Origin: Stieleria varia
GTDB taxonomy: Bacteria > Planctomycetota > Planctomycetia > Pirellulales > Pirellulaceae
Reading direction: 5' to 3'
DNA length: 64,000 nucleotides
Assembly: GCF_038443385.1 (NCBI RefSeq)
Contig: NZ_CP151726.1
Location: 2,232,001 to 2,296,000 of the forward strand
Below the pieces are notes generated by a model. That model did no database searches. It was not told the DNA's origin and worked only from the letters and a program-made list of their open reading frames with translations. Below are positions 1-9,664 of the stretch, piece after piece; positions within the stretch are counted from its first letter, which is position 1; every line of letters begins with the position of its first letter. The position numbers and the translations under genes are program-made.

Positions 1-313
1 TGCCGCCGATCGACAAGGCGTCGCCGTCACCGGTGATGACCCAAACCATCAAGTCCGGGCGGGTGGATTTCAAGCCGGTTGCGAAGGTCGGTGCGCGACC
101 GTGGATGCTGTGCATCCCGTAGGTGTTCATGTAGTACGGAAAGCGACTGCTGCATCCGATGCCGCTGATGAACACGATCTTTTCGCGTGGCACGCCCAAC
201 TCGGGCAGCACCTTTTTCATCTGAGCCAGGATGGAGTAATCGCCGCAACCGGGGCACCAACGGATGTCTTGGTCGGACGCAAAATCGGCAGCTTTCAGAA
301 CGGGCAGAGACAT
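1..313 (-). CDS. korB: 2-oxoacid:ferredoxin oxidoreductase subunit beta (partial)
   Basis: This is the N-terminal 104 codons of the TPP-binding subunit; the gene continues past the left edge of the window. The ATG is the complement of 311-313. The translation carries the family hallmarks: WCPGCGDY near residue 20, SGIGCSSR near residue 51, and the TPP/magnesium motif [10 protein letters not shown] at the truncated end. With the alpha subunit, the enzyme makes or uses acyl-CoA and reduced ferredoxin (2-oxoglutarate or a related 2-oxoacid). It lies 83 bp downstream of the alpha gene on the same strand, so the two are probably co-transcribed. Substrate choice between 2-oxoglutarate and pyruvate cannot be settled from this fragment; the gene symbol follows the closest family. 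Confidence 0.9.
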   Translation of the reverse strand, partial: MSLPVLKAADFASDQDIRWCPGCGDYSILAQMKKVLPELGVPREKIVFISGIGCSSRFPYYMNTYGMHSIHGRAPTFATGLKSTRPDLMVWVITGDGDALSIGG

Positions 314-396
314 GATTGAACGTGGATGGATGGGATGGTGGTAGCTGTTGAAAATGAAACGGCAAAGCGGTCAGTTGTGACGCGGTAGCATTCGGT

Positions 397-2280
397 CTAC
401 CCGGCTTTGCTGACAGCAGCAGCGTTCTTGCTCGCGGCGGCGGGCATGTTGCTCTCGATGGCTTCGACCAGCTCACTGATGGTGAACGGCTTACCTTGGA
501 CTTTGTTGAACCCGATGCAATCGACCAAGTACTCCGCACGCAGGAGCATGCGTAGTTGGCCCATGTTCAACTCAGGCACGATGACCTTTTTGAAAGAACG
601 CAATAGGGTGCCGATGTTTCGTGGCATCGGGTTGATGTAACGCAAGTGGATGTGGCTGACGCTGTGTCCGGCCTCTTGGCAGCGTTTCGTTGCGGTGTGA
701 CAGGCACCGTAGGTACCACCCCACGAGACCACCAACAAATCGCCGCTCGTTTCGCCGAAGATGTCTTGTTCGGGGATTCGCTCGGCGATCTTGGCGACCT
801 TTTCGGCGCGTCGACGAACCATGTCCTGGTGATTTTTGGGATCGTAGCTGACGTTACCCGTCTCGTGTTCTTTTTCGAGTCCGCCGACGCGGTGCGTCAG
901 TCCTTCGGTCCCCGGGATGGCCCAGGGGCGCGACAGGTTTTCGTCACGCAAGTAAGGCAAGAACGGTTCGCCGTCGTTGGCTTCCGGATGCGTGATCTCG
1001 ATCTTTGGCAGGTCGGAAAGCTCGGGAATTCGCCATGGCTCGCTGCCGTTGGCGATGTAGCCGTCAGACAAGAGCATCACGGGGACCATGCACTCCGTCG
1101 CGATCCGCCAGGCTTCCACCGCGATGTCAAAGCAGTCTCCGGGCGAGCGAGGTGCCAGGATCGGAATCGGTGACTCACCGTTTCGACCAAACATCGCCTG
1201 CAACAAATCGCTCTGCTCGGTCTTGGTCGGCAAGCCCGTGCTGGGGCCGCCGCGTTGAACGTTGATCACGATCATGGGCAACTCAAGCATCATGCCCAAG
1301 CCCATCGCTTCGGCTTTCAGGGCGATGCCTGGTCCGCTGCTGGCGGTCACGGCCATGGTGCCTCCGAACGCCGCGCCGATGGTCGCGCAGACCGCAGCGA
1401 TCTCGTCTTCGGCTTGGAACGTCCTGACGCCAAAGTTCTTGAACCTGGTCAACTCGTGCAGAATGTCGCTGGCCGGTGTGATGGGATAGGTTCCATAGAA
1501 CATGTCCTTGCCACTGACCTTGCTGGCGGCAACCAATCCCAATGCGAGGGCTTGGTTGCCCATGATGTTGCGATAGGTACCCGGAGTCAGCTCGGCGGCT
1601 TCGACTTGATAACTCTCCCCGAACGCTTCGGTGGTCTCGCCGAACGCCCAACCGGCTCTCAATGCGGCTTCATTGGCGGCCGCGACATCGGGCTTCTTGC
1701 CGAACTTGTCCGAAATGAAACGCAGGGTGGGTTCGAGTGAGCGGCCAAAGAGCCAGTAGACGAGTCCCATCGCAAAGAAGTTCTTGCAGCGATCGGCGAT
1801 CTTGGGGCTCAAGCCGTGTTGGGAAACGGCGTCACGCGTCAAAGCCGTCATCGGGACTTTGAACACACGATAGGTTTCCTCGATCACACTGGCGTCCAGC
1901 GGATTGGACTCCACGTTGGCGAGCTTGAATTCTTTGTCGTTGAATCCGTCTTCGTTGGCGATCAGGATGCCGCCTTTGCGCAAGTCGCCCAGGTTGGTGA
2001 CCATTGCCGCCGGGTTCATCACGACGAGGGCGTCGAGGGTGTCCCCGGGTGTGAAGATCTCCTCGCGGGCAAACTGGACCTGAAATCCACTGACTCCGGC
2101 GCGGGTGCCGCGTGGGGCGCGAATCTCGGCGGGGAAATCGGGGAACGTGGCGACGTCGTTGCCGGCAAGCGCGCTCGTATTGGTCAACTGAGTACCCAGC
2201 AATTGCATCCCGTCGCCGGAGTCTCCTGCCAAGCGAACCGTGATGCCGGTAACCGATTTGACTTCTTTAGTGGTCGTCAT
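397..2280 (-). CDS. korA: 2-oxoacid:ferredoxin oxidoreductase subunit alpha (gamma-alpha fusion)
   Basis: A 627-residue subunit that pairs with the beta subunit just downstream. Residues about 10-200 form the gamma domain (GDSGDGMQ near the start, then FPAEIRAPRGT), and about 230-620 form the pyrimidine-binding and transketolase C-like alpha domains (YPITPASDILHEL, QAEDEIAA, SSGPGIALKAEAMGL, QRGGPSTGLPTKTEQSDL). The fused gamma-alpha layout is usual for the two-subunit KorAB type. The cytoplasmic complex links 2-oxoacid decarboxylation to ferredoxin, in an oxidative or a reductive TCA direction. The start ATG at 2280 is the first good methionine (MTTTKEVKSV). The enzyme class is clear; the exact 2-oxoacid is inferred. 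Confidence 0.92.
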   Translation of the reverse strand: MTTTKEVKSVTGITVRLAGDSGDGMQLLGTQLTNTSALAGNDVATFPDFPAEIRAPRGTRAGVSGFQVQFAREEIFTPGDTLDALVVMNPAAMVTNLGDLRKGGILIANEDGFNDKEFKLANVESNPLDASVIEETYRVFKVPMTALTRDAVSQHGLSPKIADRCKNFFAMGLVYWLFGRSLEPTLRFISDKFGKKPDVAAANEAALRAGWAFGETTEAFGESYQVEAAELTPGTYRNIMGNQALALGLVAASKVSGKDMFYGTYPITPASDILHELTRFKNFGVRTFQAEDEIAAVCATIGAAFGGTMAVTASSGPGIALKAEAMGLGMMLELPMIVINVQRGGPSTGLPTKTEQSDLLQAMFGRNGESPIPILAPRSPGDCFDIAVEAWRIATECMVPVMLLSDGYIANGSEPWRIPELSDLPKIEITHPEANDGEPFLPYLRDENLSRPWAIPGTEGLTHRVGGLEKEHETGNVSYDPKNHQDMVRRRAEKVAKIAERIPEQDIFGETSGDLLVVSWGGTYGACHTATKRCQEAGHSVSHIHLRYINPMPRNIGTLLRSFKKVIVPELNMGQLRMLLRAEYLVDCIGFNKVQGKPFTISELVEAIESNMPAAASKNAAAVSKAG

Positions 2281-2628
2281 TGAGAGATCAGGCGGTCAAG
2301 GACCGCCATCAGGGGGAGGTATGGGGAAAGCAAGTCCGCACGAAGACATCGGACTTTTAGGGTTGTATCGAGTGTTCCGGATCGGAAACTTCTTCAAATT
2401 CTATAAATCGGGGTCCAAAACGTAATGACCGCCTGAGGGGTTTCGGGGATTTTGGGCAAGAAATCGGGAGTGTGGTAAGTCATGCAGCGCTCTCAATCGG
2501 CTTTCAGCAAGCAAGCAAATTCCTGAGCAAGGCCGATTTACCGTAAACTGCCCAACCACACTGGGACGGATCTTGTGATCCGACCGCTGCCCCCGGACCC
2601 TTTCATCACGACTTTCCTGTTGCCCGCC

Positions 2629-4584
2629 ATGGACTTCTTTGCCGCCCCGCCCGATCCCGAATCACTGTTGACCTCTGCAAAGGGACCCCGTGGGCAATTG
2701 CCGCTGACCGACGAAATTCTTCGTGACTGGTCCAGTGGTGATCTGTTCGGATTGACCCAAAGCGTGGGCATGGGGTTCGACCCGCGACGCGTTTTGGGCG
2801 ATCAGTATTTGATTCTCAGCACGCAAGGAGGTTTGCGTGGCGAAGACGGCTCGCCGCTGGCACTCGGGTACCACACCGGCCACTGGGAGATCGGCTTGCT
2901 GGTTCGTGCGGCCGCCGAACAGATCACGGCGTTCGACGGCGTTCCGTTTTCGGCCTATTGCAGCGATCCCTGTGACGGTCGCAGCCAAGGAACCCGTGGC
3001 ATGTTTGACTCGTTGCCCTATCGCAACGACGCGGCGATCGTGATGCGGCGATTGATCCGTTCGCTGCCACGCCGCAAAGCCGTGATCGGGATCGCGACGT
3101 GTGATAAAGGTCTGCCGGCGATGATGATGGCGTTGGCCGGCACGGGGGGCACCGCCAACGTGTTGGTCCCCGGCGGCGTGACCTTGCCGCCCACGGTGGG
3201 CGAAGACGCGGGCAAGGTGCAGTCGATCGGTGTGCGTTACACACGTGGTGAAATGTCATTGGAGGAAGCGTCGCTGGAAGGCTGTCGCGCTTGCGGCACG
3301 CCCGGCGGAGGCTGCCAGTTCCTGGGCACAGCGGCGACCAGCCAAGTCGTCGCGGAAGCACTCGGGATGACGGTGCCGCATGCCGCGCTTGCGCCCAGCG
3401 GTCAGCCGATTTGGACACAGCTTGCCAGGAACTCGGCCGATGTGGCTCGCCAGATGGTCGCCACCGGCGTGACCATGCAGGACATCCTGACGGAAGATTC
3501 CTTGTACAACGCGATGCTGATTCACGCAGCGGTCGGTGGCAGCACCAACCTGTTGTTGCACATTCCGGCGATCGCTGCGGCGGCCGGATTGCCGCGGCCG
3601 ACGGCACAAACCTTTCGGCAAATCAATCAGCAAGTCCCGCGGTTCGTCGATTGTTTGCCCAATGGTCCGGTGGGTCACCCGACGGTGCGATTGTTCTTGG
3701 CCGGTGGTGTGCCGGAGGTGGCTTGGCACCTCCGCGAGTTGGGATTGCTGAAATCAAATGCGAGGACGGTCACCGGGATGACTTGGGATGAATTGTTGGA
3801 TCAATGGTATGTCAGCGATCGCCGGTCGGCTTGCCGAGAACGTTTGCAGCAAGCCGACGGGGTGGACCCGGACGAAGTCATCGTACCGCCCGCGACGGCA
3901 CGCCAGCGAGGCATGACCAGCACCGTGTGTTTTCCCTCAGGCAACCTTTGCCCGGAAGGCTCCGTGATCAAAGCGACGTCGATCGACCCCAGCGTGATCG
4001 ACGAAGACGACGTGTACCGCAAACGCGGACAGGCTCGCGTGTTCGTCAGCGAGCGGGACGCGATCGCGGCGATCAAGGGACAAACCGATTCGCCGATTCA
4101 TCCGGGCGAAATCATCGTCTTGATCGGTCGCGGGCCGCTGGGATGCGGCATGGAGGAGACGTATCAAATCACGTCCGCGCTCAAATACCTGTCTTTTGGC
4201 AAGGAGATCGCGTTGCTGACCGACGCGAGATTTTCTGGTGTCAGCACGGGCGCTTGCATCGGTCATATCGGTCCAGAAGCTTTGGCCGGGGGGCCGATTG
4301 CCAAAGTTCGCGACGGCGACTGGATCGAGATCAGCGTCGATCGCCGCACGCTCGACGGCCAAGTCGACTTGATCGAGTCGTCCGACGGCCAGCCTGCTGA
4401 AACGCTCTTGCGGGACCGTACGCCCCATCCGGACTTGGCAGTGGAAGCTGAAATGCCCGAAGACACCCGGTTGTGGGCGGCTTTGCAACGCGTCGGCGGC
4501 GGGACCTGGGGGGGCTGCGTTTACGATGTCGACGAAATCATCGCCACACTGGAAGCGGGGATCAAAGCTCGCGGCGGCTTGTGA
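2629..4584 (+). CDS. YjhG/YagF-family sugar-acid dehydratase (IlvD/Edd superfamily)
   Basis: About 651 residues, close to the 655 of E. coli YjhG, a D-xylonate dehydratase. Characteristic blocks are [62 protein letters not shown] and [15 protein letters not shown]. The conserved cysteines ([18 protein letters not shown]) are the expected Fe-S ligands. The enzyme would dehydrate a sugar acid such as xylonate to a 2-keto-3-deoxy acid. I prefer the ATG at 2629 because the family starts at about that point; an in-frame GTG at 2575 would add 18 residues. The divergent gene is korA; the aldolase that follows is about 145 bp away and has its own promoter-like sequence. The exact sugar acid is not known from sequence. 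Confidence 0.9.
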   Translation: MDFFAAPPDPESLLTSAKGPRGQLPLTDEILRDWSSGDLFGLTQSVGMGFDPRRVLGDQYLILSTQGGLRGEDGSPLALGYHTGHWEIGLLVRAAAEQITAFDGVPFSAYCSDPCDGRSQGTRGMFDSLPYRNDAAIVMRRLIRSLPRRKAVIGIATCDKGLPAMMMALAGTGGTANVLVPGGVTLPPTVGEDAGKVQSIGVRYTRGEMSLEEASLEGCRACGTPGGGCQFLGTAATSQVVAEALGMTVPHAALAPSGQPIWTQLARNSADVARQMVATGVTMQDILTEDSLYNAMLIHAAVGGSTNLLLHIPAIAAAAGLPRPTAQTFRQINQQVPRFVDCLPNGPVGHPTVRLFLAGGVPEVAWHLRELGLLKSNARTVTGMTWDELLDQWYVSDRRSACRERLQQADGVDPDEVIVPPATARQRGMTSTVCFPSGNLCPEGSVIKATSIDPSVIDEDDVYRKRGQARVFVSERDAIAAIKGQTDSPIHPGEIIVLIGRGPLGCGMEETYQITSALKYLSFGKEIALLTDARFSGVSTGACIGHIGPEALAGGPIAKVRDGDWIEISVDRRTLDGQVDLIESSDGQPAETLLRDRTPHPDLAVEAEMPEDTRLWAALQRVGGGTWGGCVYDVDEIIATLEAGIKARGGL

Positions 4585-4654
4585 GGCGGCGGCAAACGTC
4601 CGTGATGAAACCCGTGCTCCTGCGTCTTACGATTCGCCCCTTGTGATTCAGCCC

Positions 4655-4682
4655 TTGCGATTCAGCCGATCAAGGGCATAAT
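4655..4682 (+). promoter_or_regulatory. Candidate sigma70-type promoter for the aldolase gene
   Basis: TTGCGA at 4655-4660 and CATAAT at 4677-4682 are separated by 16 bp, about 48 bp upstream of the aldolase ATG. A ribosome-binding sequence AGGAAG lies at 4717-4722, 7 bp before the ATG. Assigned by eye against the consensus only. Confidence 0.45.
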
Positions 4683-4729
4683 CGGATCAAAATTCACTGC
4701 CCGTTCTACCATTCTCAGGAAGCTCAACC

Positions 4730-5752
4730 ATGGCTTTGGTTCCACTTCGCGTTGTCCTCGATCACGCGGCCGAAAACAACTACGGCGTTGCCGCGTTCAA
4801 CGTCAACAACATGGAACAGATTCAGTCGATCATGGAGGCTGCCGAAGAGACCGATTCGCCGGTCATCATTCAAGCCTCGCGTGGTGCCCGCGCCTACTCG
4901 CAAGACGCCTACCTGCGTCACCTGATGCTGGCCGCGGTTGAACTGTACCCGCACATTCCGATCGTCATGCACCAAGACCACGGCAATAGCCCAGAGACTT
5001 GCTTGTCCGCGATCGAAAACGGATTCACCAGCGTGATGATGGACGGTTCGCTGATGGAAGACGGCAAGACACCTGCCGACTACGAATACAACGTCAAAGT
5101 CACCGCCGAAGTCGTCAAGATGGCACACGCCCGCGGCGTCAGTGTCGAAGGCGAATTGGGATGCCTTGGCTCCTTGGAAAGCGGTGAAGGCGAACAAGAG
5201 GACGGTCATGGTGCGGTCGGCGAGCTGACCCGCGATCAATTGCTGACCGATCCGGATGAAGCCGCACGGTTCGTCGAAGAAACCGGTTGCGATGCTCTGG
5301 CCGTCGCCATCGGCACCAGTCACGGTGCGTACAAGTTCACCAAGAAACCGACCGGCGAAGTTCTGGCGATGACCCGCATCGAAGAAATTCACGCCAAGTT
5401 GCCCAACACGCACCTCGTCATGCACGGCAGCAGCTCGGTTCCTCAGGAATTGCAAGACATCATCAACAAGTACGGTGGTGAGATGAAGCAAACCTATGGC
5501 GTGCCGGTCGAAGAAATCCAACGTGGTATCAAAAGCGGCGTTCGCAAGATCAACGTCGATACCGATTGCCGCATGGCGATCACCGGTGCGATCCGCAAGG
5601 TGCTGATGGAAGACAAATCGGCCTTCGATCCACGCGCCTATCTGAAACCCGCCCGCGCCGCAATGAAAGAAGTCTGCGTCGCCCGCATGACCGCGTTCGG
5701 CCAAGCCGGCAATGCCGCCAAGCTGCGTGCCAGCCTCGGCGTGACCGCCTGA
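4730..5752 (+). CDS. fba: Fructose-bisphosphate aldolase, class II
   Basis: A 340-residue class II (zinc-dependent) aldolase that cleaves fructose-1,6-bisphosphate to glyceraldehyde-3-phosphate and dihydroxyacetone phosphate in glycolysis and runs in reverse in gluconeogenesis. Visible signatures are [13 protein letters not shown] at the N-terminus, the metal/catalytic segment MHQDHGNS near residue 85, [15 protein letters not shown] near 145, the second metal segment [10 protein letters not shown] near 230, and [11 protein letters not shown] near 270, which binds phosphate. Length and motifs fit the CbbA/FbaA type IIB group. It stands alone, with a promoter-like sequence before it and a strong terminator after it. 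Confidence 0.96.
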   Translation: MALVPLRVVLDHAAENNYGVAAFNVNNMEQIQSIMEAAEETDSPVIIQASRGARAYSQDAYLRHLMLAAVELYPHIPIVMHQDHGNSPETCLSAIENGFTSVMMDGSLMEDGKTPADYEYNVKVTAEVVKMAHARGVSVEGELGCLGSLESGEGEQEDGHGAVGELTRDQLLTDPDEAARFVEETGCDALAVAIGTSHGAYKFTKKPTGEVLAMTRIEEIHAKLPNTHLVMHGSSSVPQELQDIINKYGGEMKQTYGVPVEEIQRGIKSGVRKINVDTDCRMAITGAIRKVLMEDKSAFDPRAYLKPARAAMKEVCVARMTAFGQAGNAAKLRASLGVTA

Positions 5753-5782
5753 TCGGCACCCGCAAGCTGAGAAAACAATTCA

Positions 5783-5817
5783 CCGAGGTCGGCAACCACG
5801 CCGGCCTCGGTTTTTTT
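5783..5817 (+). terminator. Rho-independent terminator after fba
   Basis: An 11-bp stem (5783-5793 with 5800-5810, one G-T pair) with a 6-base loop is followed directly by seven T residues. It lies 30 bp after the aldolase stop codon. Confidence 0.9.
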
Positions 5818-5892
5818 GTGCCCATGCTCAAGAGTCGGTACAATAAAAACTTGTCGTGCAGATGTTCAAGCATTGATTGACCAACGCACCCG

Positions 5893-5945
5893 TAATGGGA
5901 TTCGCCAGAATCCCCCCCCCACACGATTTCTGGCGAAACCCACGC
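5893..5945. repeat. REP-like palindromic element, copy 1
   Basis: Arms TGGGATTCGCCAGAAT (5896-5911) and its near-complement ending in ACCCA (5925-5941) flank a C-rich spacer. The same GATTCGCCAGAAT/ATTCTGGCGAA pair occurs at 38328-38380 and 61434-61488, always between genes and each time just after the end of a plus-strand gene. Confidence 0.8.
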
Positions 5946-6060
5946 ACCCCCGATCGATCATGCGTTCCCAGCCCGGATGATTCACGCGACTTACTATTAA
6001 CCTCGGAACAAGTTTGCACGAAATGGTTTGTGTGGATTGGTGCGAAAGCAGTCTGCGCAA

Positions 6061-6134
6061 ATCAGCCGCCACGCGATAGCGTCCGGTTCTCATGCCCGTA
6101 ATCAGGAACCGGACGCTATCGCGTGGCGGCTGAT
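6061..6134. repeat. Perfect 29-bp inverted repeat
   Basis: The arms 6061-6089 and 6106-6134 are exact complements, separated by 16 bp. It would form a very stable hairpin, ending about 43 bp before the msrA start. There is no T-run after it, so it does not look like a simple terminator. The intergenic stretch 5753-6177 otherwise holds only the terminator and the REP-like element. Confidence 0.85.
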
Positions 6135-6177
6135 AAACAGCTTGGACACCGGCGATTACGCACCTTCCGAAAGGCCG

Positions 6178-6822
6178 ATGATGTTTATCAAGATAGCGAT
6201 CAACCTGTTCACTTGCGGCGTCTTGATCTCGTGCACCGCATGCGCCCCTGCTCAGACTAGTAGCTCGACCAGCACCTCAACGGACAAGCCTGAAACCAAA
6301 GTGGCAACCTTTGCCGGAGGATGCTTTTGGTGCATGGAGCCCGCCTTTGACAAAATGCCCGGTGTGATCTCGACGACCTCGGGCTACACCGGCGGTCGCA
6401 CAAAGAACCCGACTTATGAACAAGTCAAAACGGGACGGACGGGGCACATCGAATCGATGAAGATCCAGTACAACCCAGCCGAGGTCACCTACGAACAACT
6501 GCTGACTTTGTTCTGGCACAACATCGATCCCACGCAAGCCGACGGCCAGTTTTGCGACGAAGGCAACCAGTACCGCTCGATGATCTTTTATCACGACGAT
6601 GAGCAAAAGAAACTCGCGTTGGCCAGCAAGTCCACCGTGGAGCAGGAGCTCGGGCAGCGAGTCCATACCGAGATCGAAAAGGCGGCGACCTTTTACGATG
6701 CGGAAGACTATCATCAAGACTATTACGTCAAGAATCCCACCAAGTACAAGTTCTACCGCTGGAAATGCGGTCGAGATCAACAACTGCAATCTGTTTGGAA
6801 AGACAAAGCCGGTAAGCCATGA
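6178..6822 (+). CDS. msrA: Peptide methionine-S-sulfoxide reductase MsrA, lipoprotein type
   Basis: A 214-residue protein that reduces methionine-S-sulfoxide in oxidised proteins. The catalytic motif GGCFWCMEPAF lies near residue 45. TSGYTGGRTKNPTYEQV, the HNIDPTQADGQFCDEGNQYRS block and the C-terminal HQDYYVKNP follow. The N-terminus has a short hydrophobic stretch ending in a lipobox-like sequence (LISCTAC), so the protein is probably exported and lipid-anchored. An in-frame upstream extension reaches 6028, but it would run through the 29-bp inverted repeat, so I chose the ATG at 6178 (6181 is also possible). The stop overlaps the next gene by four bases (ATGA). Confidence 0.95.
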   Translation: MMFIKIAINLFTCGVLISCTACAPAQTSSSTSTSTDKPETKVATFAGGCFWCMEPAFDKMPGVISTTSGYTGGRTKNPTYEQVKTGRTGHIESMKIQYNPAEVTYEQLLTLFWHNIDPTQADGQFCDEGNQYRSMIFYHDDEQKKLALASKSTVEQELGQRVHTEIEKAATFYDAEDYHQDYYVKNPTKYKFYRWKCGRDQQLQSVWKDKAGKP

Positions 6823-7751
6823 AACATCACACCTTCTGTTCGGCACTGTTCTGCATCGCGATTGTCGCCGCTGCGTGGAGTGCAACGCCAAGTACCGCCG
6901 CTGAAAACCCGTTCGGCGAAAACGTCAAGACTGTGCTCTTCCTGGGTGACTCGAACACCTACTCTGGGCATTACATCACGGTGTTGGAAGCTCAACTGCG
7001 AGCGGAGGGATATGAAAACCTGCCGACCATCATCAACTTGGGTTTGTCCAGCGAGACCACCAGCGGTTTGACGGAACCGGGGCACCCCTTTCCCCGCCCC
7101 TGTGTCCACGAGCGATTGGATCGCGCGTTAAAAAAGATCCAGCCGGACTTGGTCATCGCGTGTTACGGAATCAACGACGGAGTTTATGCCCCGTTGAGTG
7201 AAGAACGCTTTGCCGCGTACCGCGATGGCATCAGTCGCTTGGTCGAAAAGGTCACTGCATCGGGGGCAACCTGTGTATTGTGCACGCCGTCGACATTTGA
7301 TCCGTTGCCGATGAAAAAGAAGGGCAAGTTGATGGCGGCGGAAGCGGATGTGTTTTCGTGGCAGGGAATCTACGAAAAGTACGACGACGTGATGCAGCAG
7401 TACTCGGAGTGGCTCCAGCAGGAGTTTGGGAGCAAGCTCCGCGTCGTCGATGTCCACGCCGCTTTGACCGCCTATGTCGATTCTAAACGCAAAACGGATC
7501 CCGATTTTGCCATGTCGGGCGACGGTGTTCACTACAACCAGGAAGGCCACGAGGTGGTTGCTCATGCGATTTTGGACGCGTTTTCGATCCCGCACGAAAC
7601 CACGCCGGACGCGGAGCTGACCCAAAACGTTGGGAAGCGTCAACGTCTGCTGCGAGACGCGTGGCTCAGTGAGGTCGGGCACCTGCGGCCCGGTGTCAAG
7701 CCTGGATTGCCGATTGCCGAAGCGATCGAGATGGCGTCGAAACTGCCGTGA
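6819..7751 (+). CDS. Secreted SGNH/GDSL-family hydrolase
   Basis: A 310-residue protein with an N-terminal signal peptide (about residues 1-28, ending STAAEN). SGNH blocks are visible: block I FLGDSNTYS near residue 43 with the nucleophile serine, a block III-like ACYGINDGVY near 113, and block V SGDGVHYNQEGH near 229 with the catalytic Asp and His. Members are esterases or lipases acting on carbohydrate esters or lipids; the substrate is not predictable here. It overlaps msrA by ATGA, so the two are translationally coupled. The C-terminal 60 residues after the SGNH core have no motif I recognise. Confidence 0.85.
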   Translation: MKHHTFCSALFCIAIVAAAWSATPSTAAENPFGENVKTVLFLGDSNTYSGHYITVLEAQLRAEGYENLPTIINLGLSSETTSGLTEPGHPFPRPCVHERLDRALKKIQPDLVIACYGINDGVYAPLSEERFAAYRDGISRLVEKVTASGATCVLCTPSTFDPLPMKKKGKLMAAEADVFSWQGIYEKYDDVMQQYSEWLQQEFGSKLRVVDVHAALTAYVDSKRKTDPDFAMSGDGVHYNQEGHEVVAHAILDAFSIPHETTPDAELTQNVGKRQRLLRDAWLSEVGHLRPGVKPGLPIAEAIEMASKLP

Positions 7752-7977
7752 GAATGCGTTTTTTCGTGATAATGCGATAAAAATGGCCCCACCGGGGGTC
7801 AGCCGATTTGACTTTTCAGCCTCCGTTAGGCTTAATTGTCTGTAAGAGCGGACAACGCTCTGCCCGTCCCACCTTTCCCTGGCACCAAGATCCGGAGAAC
7901 GTTTTCTCCCAGCGACGTGGTTTGCCCAGGGCGTGCTGTTTTCCAATGAGCACGTCAACAACAATCGGAGACTTTGA

Positions 7978-8385
7978 ATGAAACGGTTTGCAATCTTGCT
8001 CGGATGTGTTTGCTTTTTCGTTTCCCCCGCGATGGCGATCAGCGAGTTCGGCAAGCAGTGGAAGAACGATTATCTCAGCGGTGATGATGTCAGTGACGAG
8101 TTCAAGAGTGCCGGCCGCAAGGCAGGATGCTACGTCTGCCACGTCAAAGATCACCCCAAGAAGAAAGAAGCACGCAACGAGTACGGACAAGCTCTGCACA
8201 AGTACCTCAAGAAGGAAGACTTCACCAAGGAATACATGAAGGAGCATCCCGAAGAGGCCAAGGCAAAGATGGTCGAGGCGTTCAAGAAGGTCAACGCAGA
8301 GCACAAGAGCAAGGACGGCACGCTGTTCGGTGAAAAGATCAAAGCAGGAAAGCTGCCGGCAGTCGACATGGAATACAAAGAGTAA
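7978..8385 (+). CDS. Small periplasmic c-type cytochrome-like protein
   Basis: A 135-residue protein with a clear signal peptide (residues 1-20, ending SPAMA). A single heme-attachment motif CYVCH lies near residue 51, followed by a Lys/Glu-rich helical C-terminal half. One CxxCH and small size suggest a monoheme electron carrier. A methionine axial ligand is possible, since several Met residues follow, but I cannot pick one. The start ATG at 7978 is directly followed by the typical positively charged signal start MKRF. It has its own terminator and stands between the SGNH hydrolase and the DUF1080 protein. No partner redox enzyme is adjacent. Confidence 0.75.
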   Translation: MKRFAILLGCVCFFVSPAMAISEFGKQWKNDYLSGDDVSDEFKSAGRKAGCYVCHVKDHPKKKEARNEYGQALHKYLKKEDFTKEYMKEHPEEAKAKMVEAFKKVNAEHKSKDGTLFGEKIKAGKLPAVDMEYKE

Positions 8386-8421
8386 TCCAGTCTCGGCATC
8401 CGCCGCCTTTTGACACATTCG

Positions 8422-8460
8422 CGCTCGTCGAATTCATTGATTCGCCGAGCGTTTTTTTTT
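8422..8460 (+). terminator. Rho-independent terminator after the small cytochrome
   Basis: CGCTCG at 8422-8427 and an inner CGAAT pair with ATTCG and CGAGCG ending at 8451, followed by nine T residues. Confidence 0.85.
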
Positions 8461-8531
8461 GATGGCGATCTCATTGGGACGCCACTGACTGACAAGTCAA
8501 ACCATTCCTCCCACAACCTGAGTCCCTGTAA

Positions 8532-9197
8532 ATGAATCTTTCACGTCGTTTGATGACACTCTCCTGTGCCGCGCTGGTTCTTTCCGCCGGTTTCGCACAT
8601 GCCGATCAGCCCAAAGCGGATGCCGACGCCAAGACGGAAACCGGTTTCGTCAGCCTCTTTGACGGCAAGACACTTGATGGCTGGAAAAAAGCCGAGGAAA
8701 ACCAAGATGCTTGGCACGTCGAAGACGGCAAGCTGATGTGTGACGGTGAACGTTGTCACCTGTTCTATGTCGGCGACCTCGCGCCGTTTACCGATTTTCA
8801 TTTCAAAGCAGAAGTGATGACGACACCGGGCAGCAACGCTGGCATCTACTTCCACACGAAATACCAACCAGAAGGCTGGCCCAAGTACGGTTATGAGTGC
8901 CAAGTCAATGTGTCGCACGGTGACCCGAAAAAGACCAGCAGCCTGTACGGCGTCGAAAACATCGCTGACCCAGGCGTGAAGGACAACGAATGGTACACGC
9001 AAGAAATCATCGTCACCGGCAAACGCATTCAGTTGATCGTCAATGGAAAGACGTTGGTGGATTTCACCGAAGAAGACAATCGCCAACCGTTTGACAGCAG
9101 CTTTGAGCGACGACTTGGCAAAGGCACCTTTGCCTTGCAAGCTCACGACCCCAAGAGCAAGGTCTACTTTCGCAACCTGCGAGTGAAACCTCTGTAA
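8532..9197 (+). CDS. Secreted 3-keto-disaccharide hydrolase domain protein (DUF1080)
   Basis: A 221-residue protein with a signal peptide (cleavage near AGFAHA, residue 25). The rest is one concanavalin-like DUF1080 domain: FVSLFDGKTLDGWK near residue 38, WHVEDGKLMC, a long stretch on crystal-like strands (SNAGIYFHTKYQ near 96), YGYECQVN, and a C-terminal FRNLRVKPL. The family is now called 3-keto-disaccharide hydrolase. It is very abundant in planctomycetes and likely acts on oxidised polysaccharide fragments in the periplasm. A single gene with its own leader; the substrate is not predictable. Confidence 0.9.
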   Translation: MNLSRRLMTLSCAALVLSAGFAHADQPKADADAKTETGFVSLFDGKTLDGWKKAEENQDAWHVEDGKLMCDGERCHLFYVGDLAPFTDFHFKAEVMTTPGSNAGIYFHTKYQPEGWPKYGYECQVNVSHGDPKKTSSLYGVENIADPGVKDNEWYTQEIIVTGKRIQLIVNGKTLVDFTEEDNRQPFDSSFERRLGKGTFALQAHDPKSKVYFRNLRVKPL

Positions 9198-9202
9198 GGA
9201 GT

Positions 9203-9664
9203 ATGTAGTACGTCAGGCTTTCTAGCCTGACATTTGACTCCCGTGCCTTGCCTTGGGCTGTTCAAGAACTGACGCTGCGGCGCTCCGCAAGTTTCACTCA
9301 CCTCTCCCGGCGCAGCTGGGGGAGGTCGGATCGAGCGAAGCAAGATCCGGGAGGGGGCCTGCACTGGGCAAACCGTGTTCAAATGCCCAACCGACGCGTA
9401 TCGCCCCCTCCCTCGCATTCGCCTAAACGGCTCTGCTCGACCTCCCCCAAGTTCCGTGGGGGAGGTGACAGCGGACAAGAAACGGCTCATGAAATAACGC
9501 CGAAACATCAAGTCAACGCCAAATTTTGAACAGCCCAGGCGTGCCTCGGTTTGGAGCAACAACTGTAAGCTACCGTTTTCTGTCGCCTCTCCCCGCGAAG
9601 CCCGTCGGCCCCGGGGCGGTATGTCAGCCTGGAACGGCTGACATGCGAAAGGCTGACGTACGCG
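9203..9664. repeat. Intergenic repeat block (three palindrome families)
   Basis: Between two convergent genes. 9206-9231 holds the short palindrome GTACGTCAGGCTTTC/AGCCTGACA, also seen at 21784-21917 and 30917-31030. 9301-9471 is a roughly 170-bp element with inverted ends (CCTCTCCCGGCGCAGC... and ...GTGGGGGAGGTGACAG), with copies at 17229-17293 (half) and 19904-20075 (inverted). 9620-9662 has a degenerate form of the first palindrome (TGTCAGCC...GGCTGACA). I see no gene here. Confidence 0.7.

Noticed and set aside
397-1740. Several plus-strand frames of 77-175 codons opposite korA
   Set aside because: They are complements of a strongly recognised gene, a common effect in GC-rich DNA.
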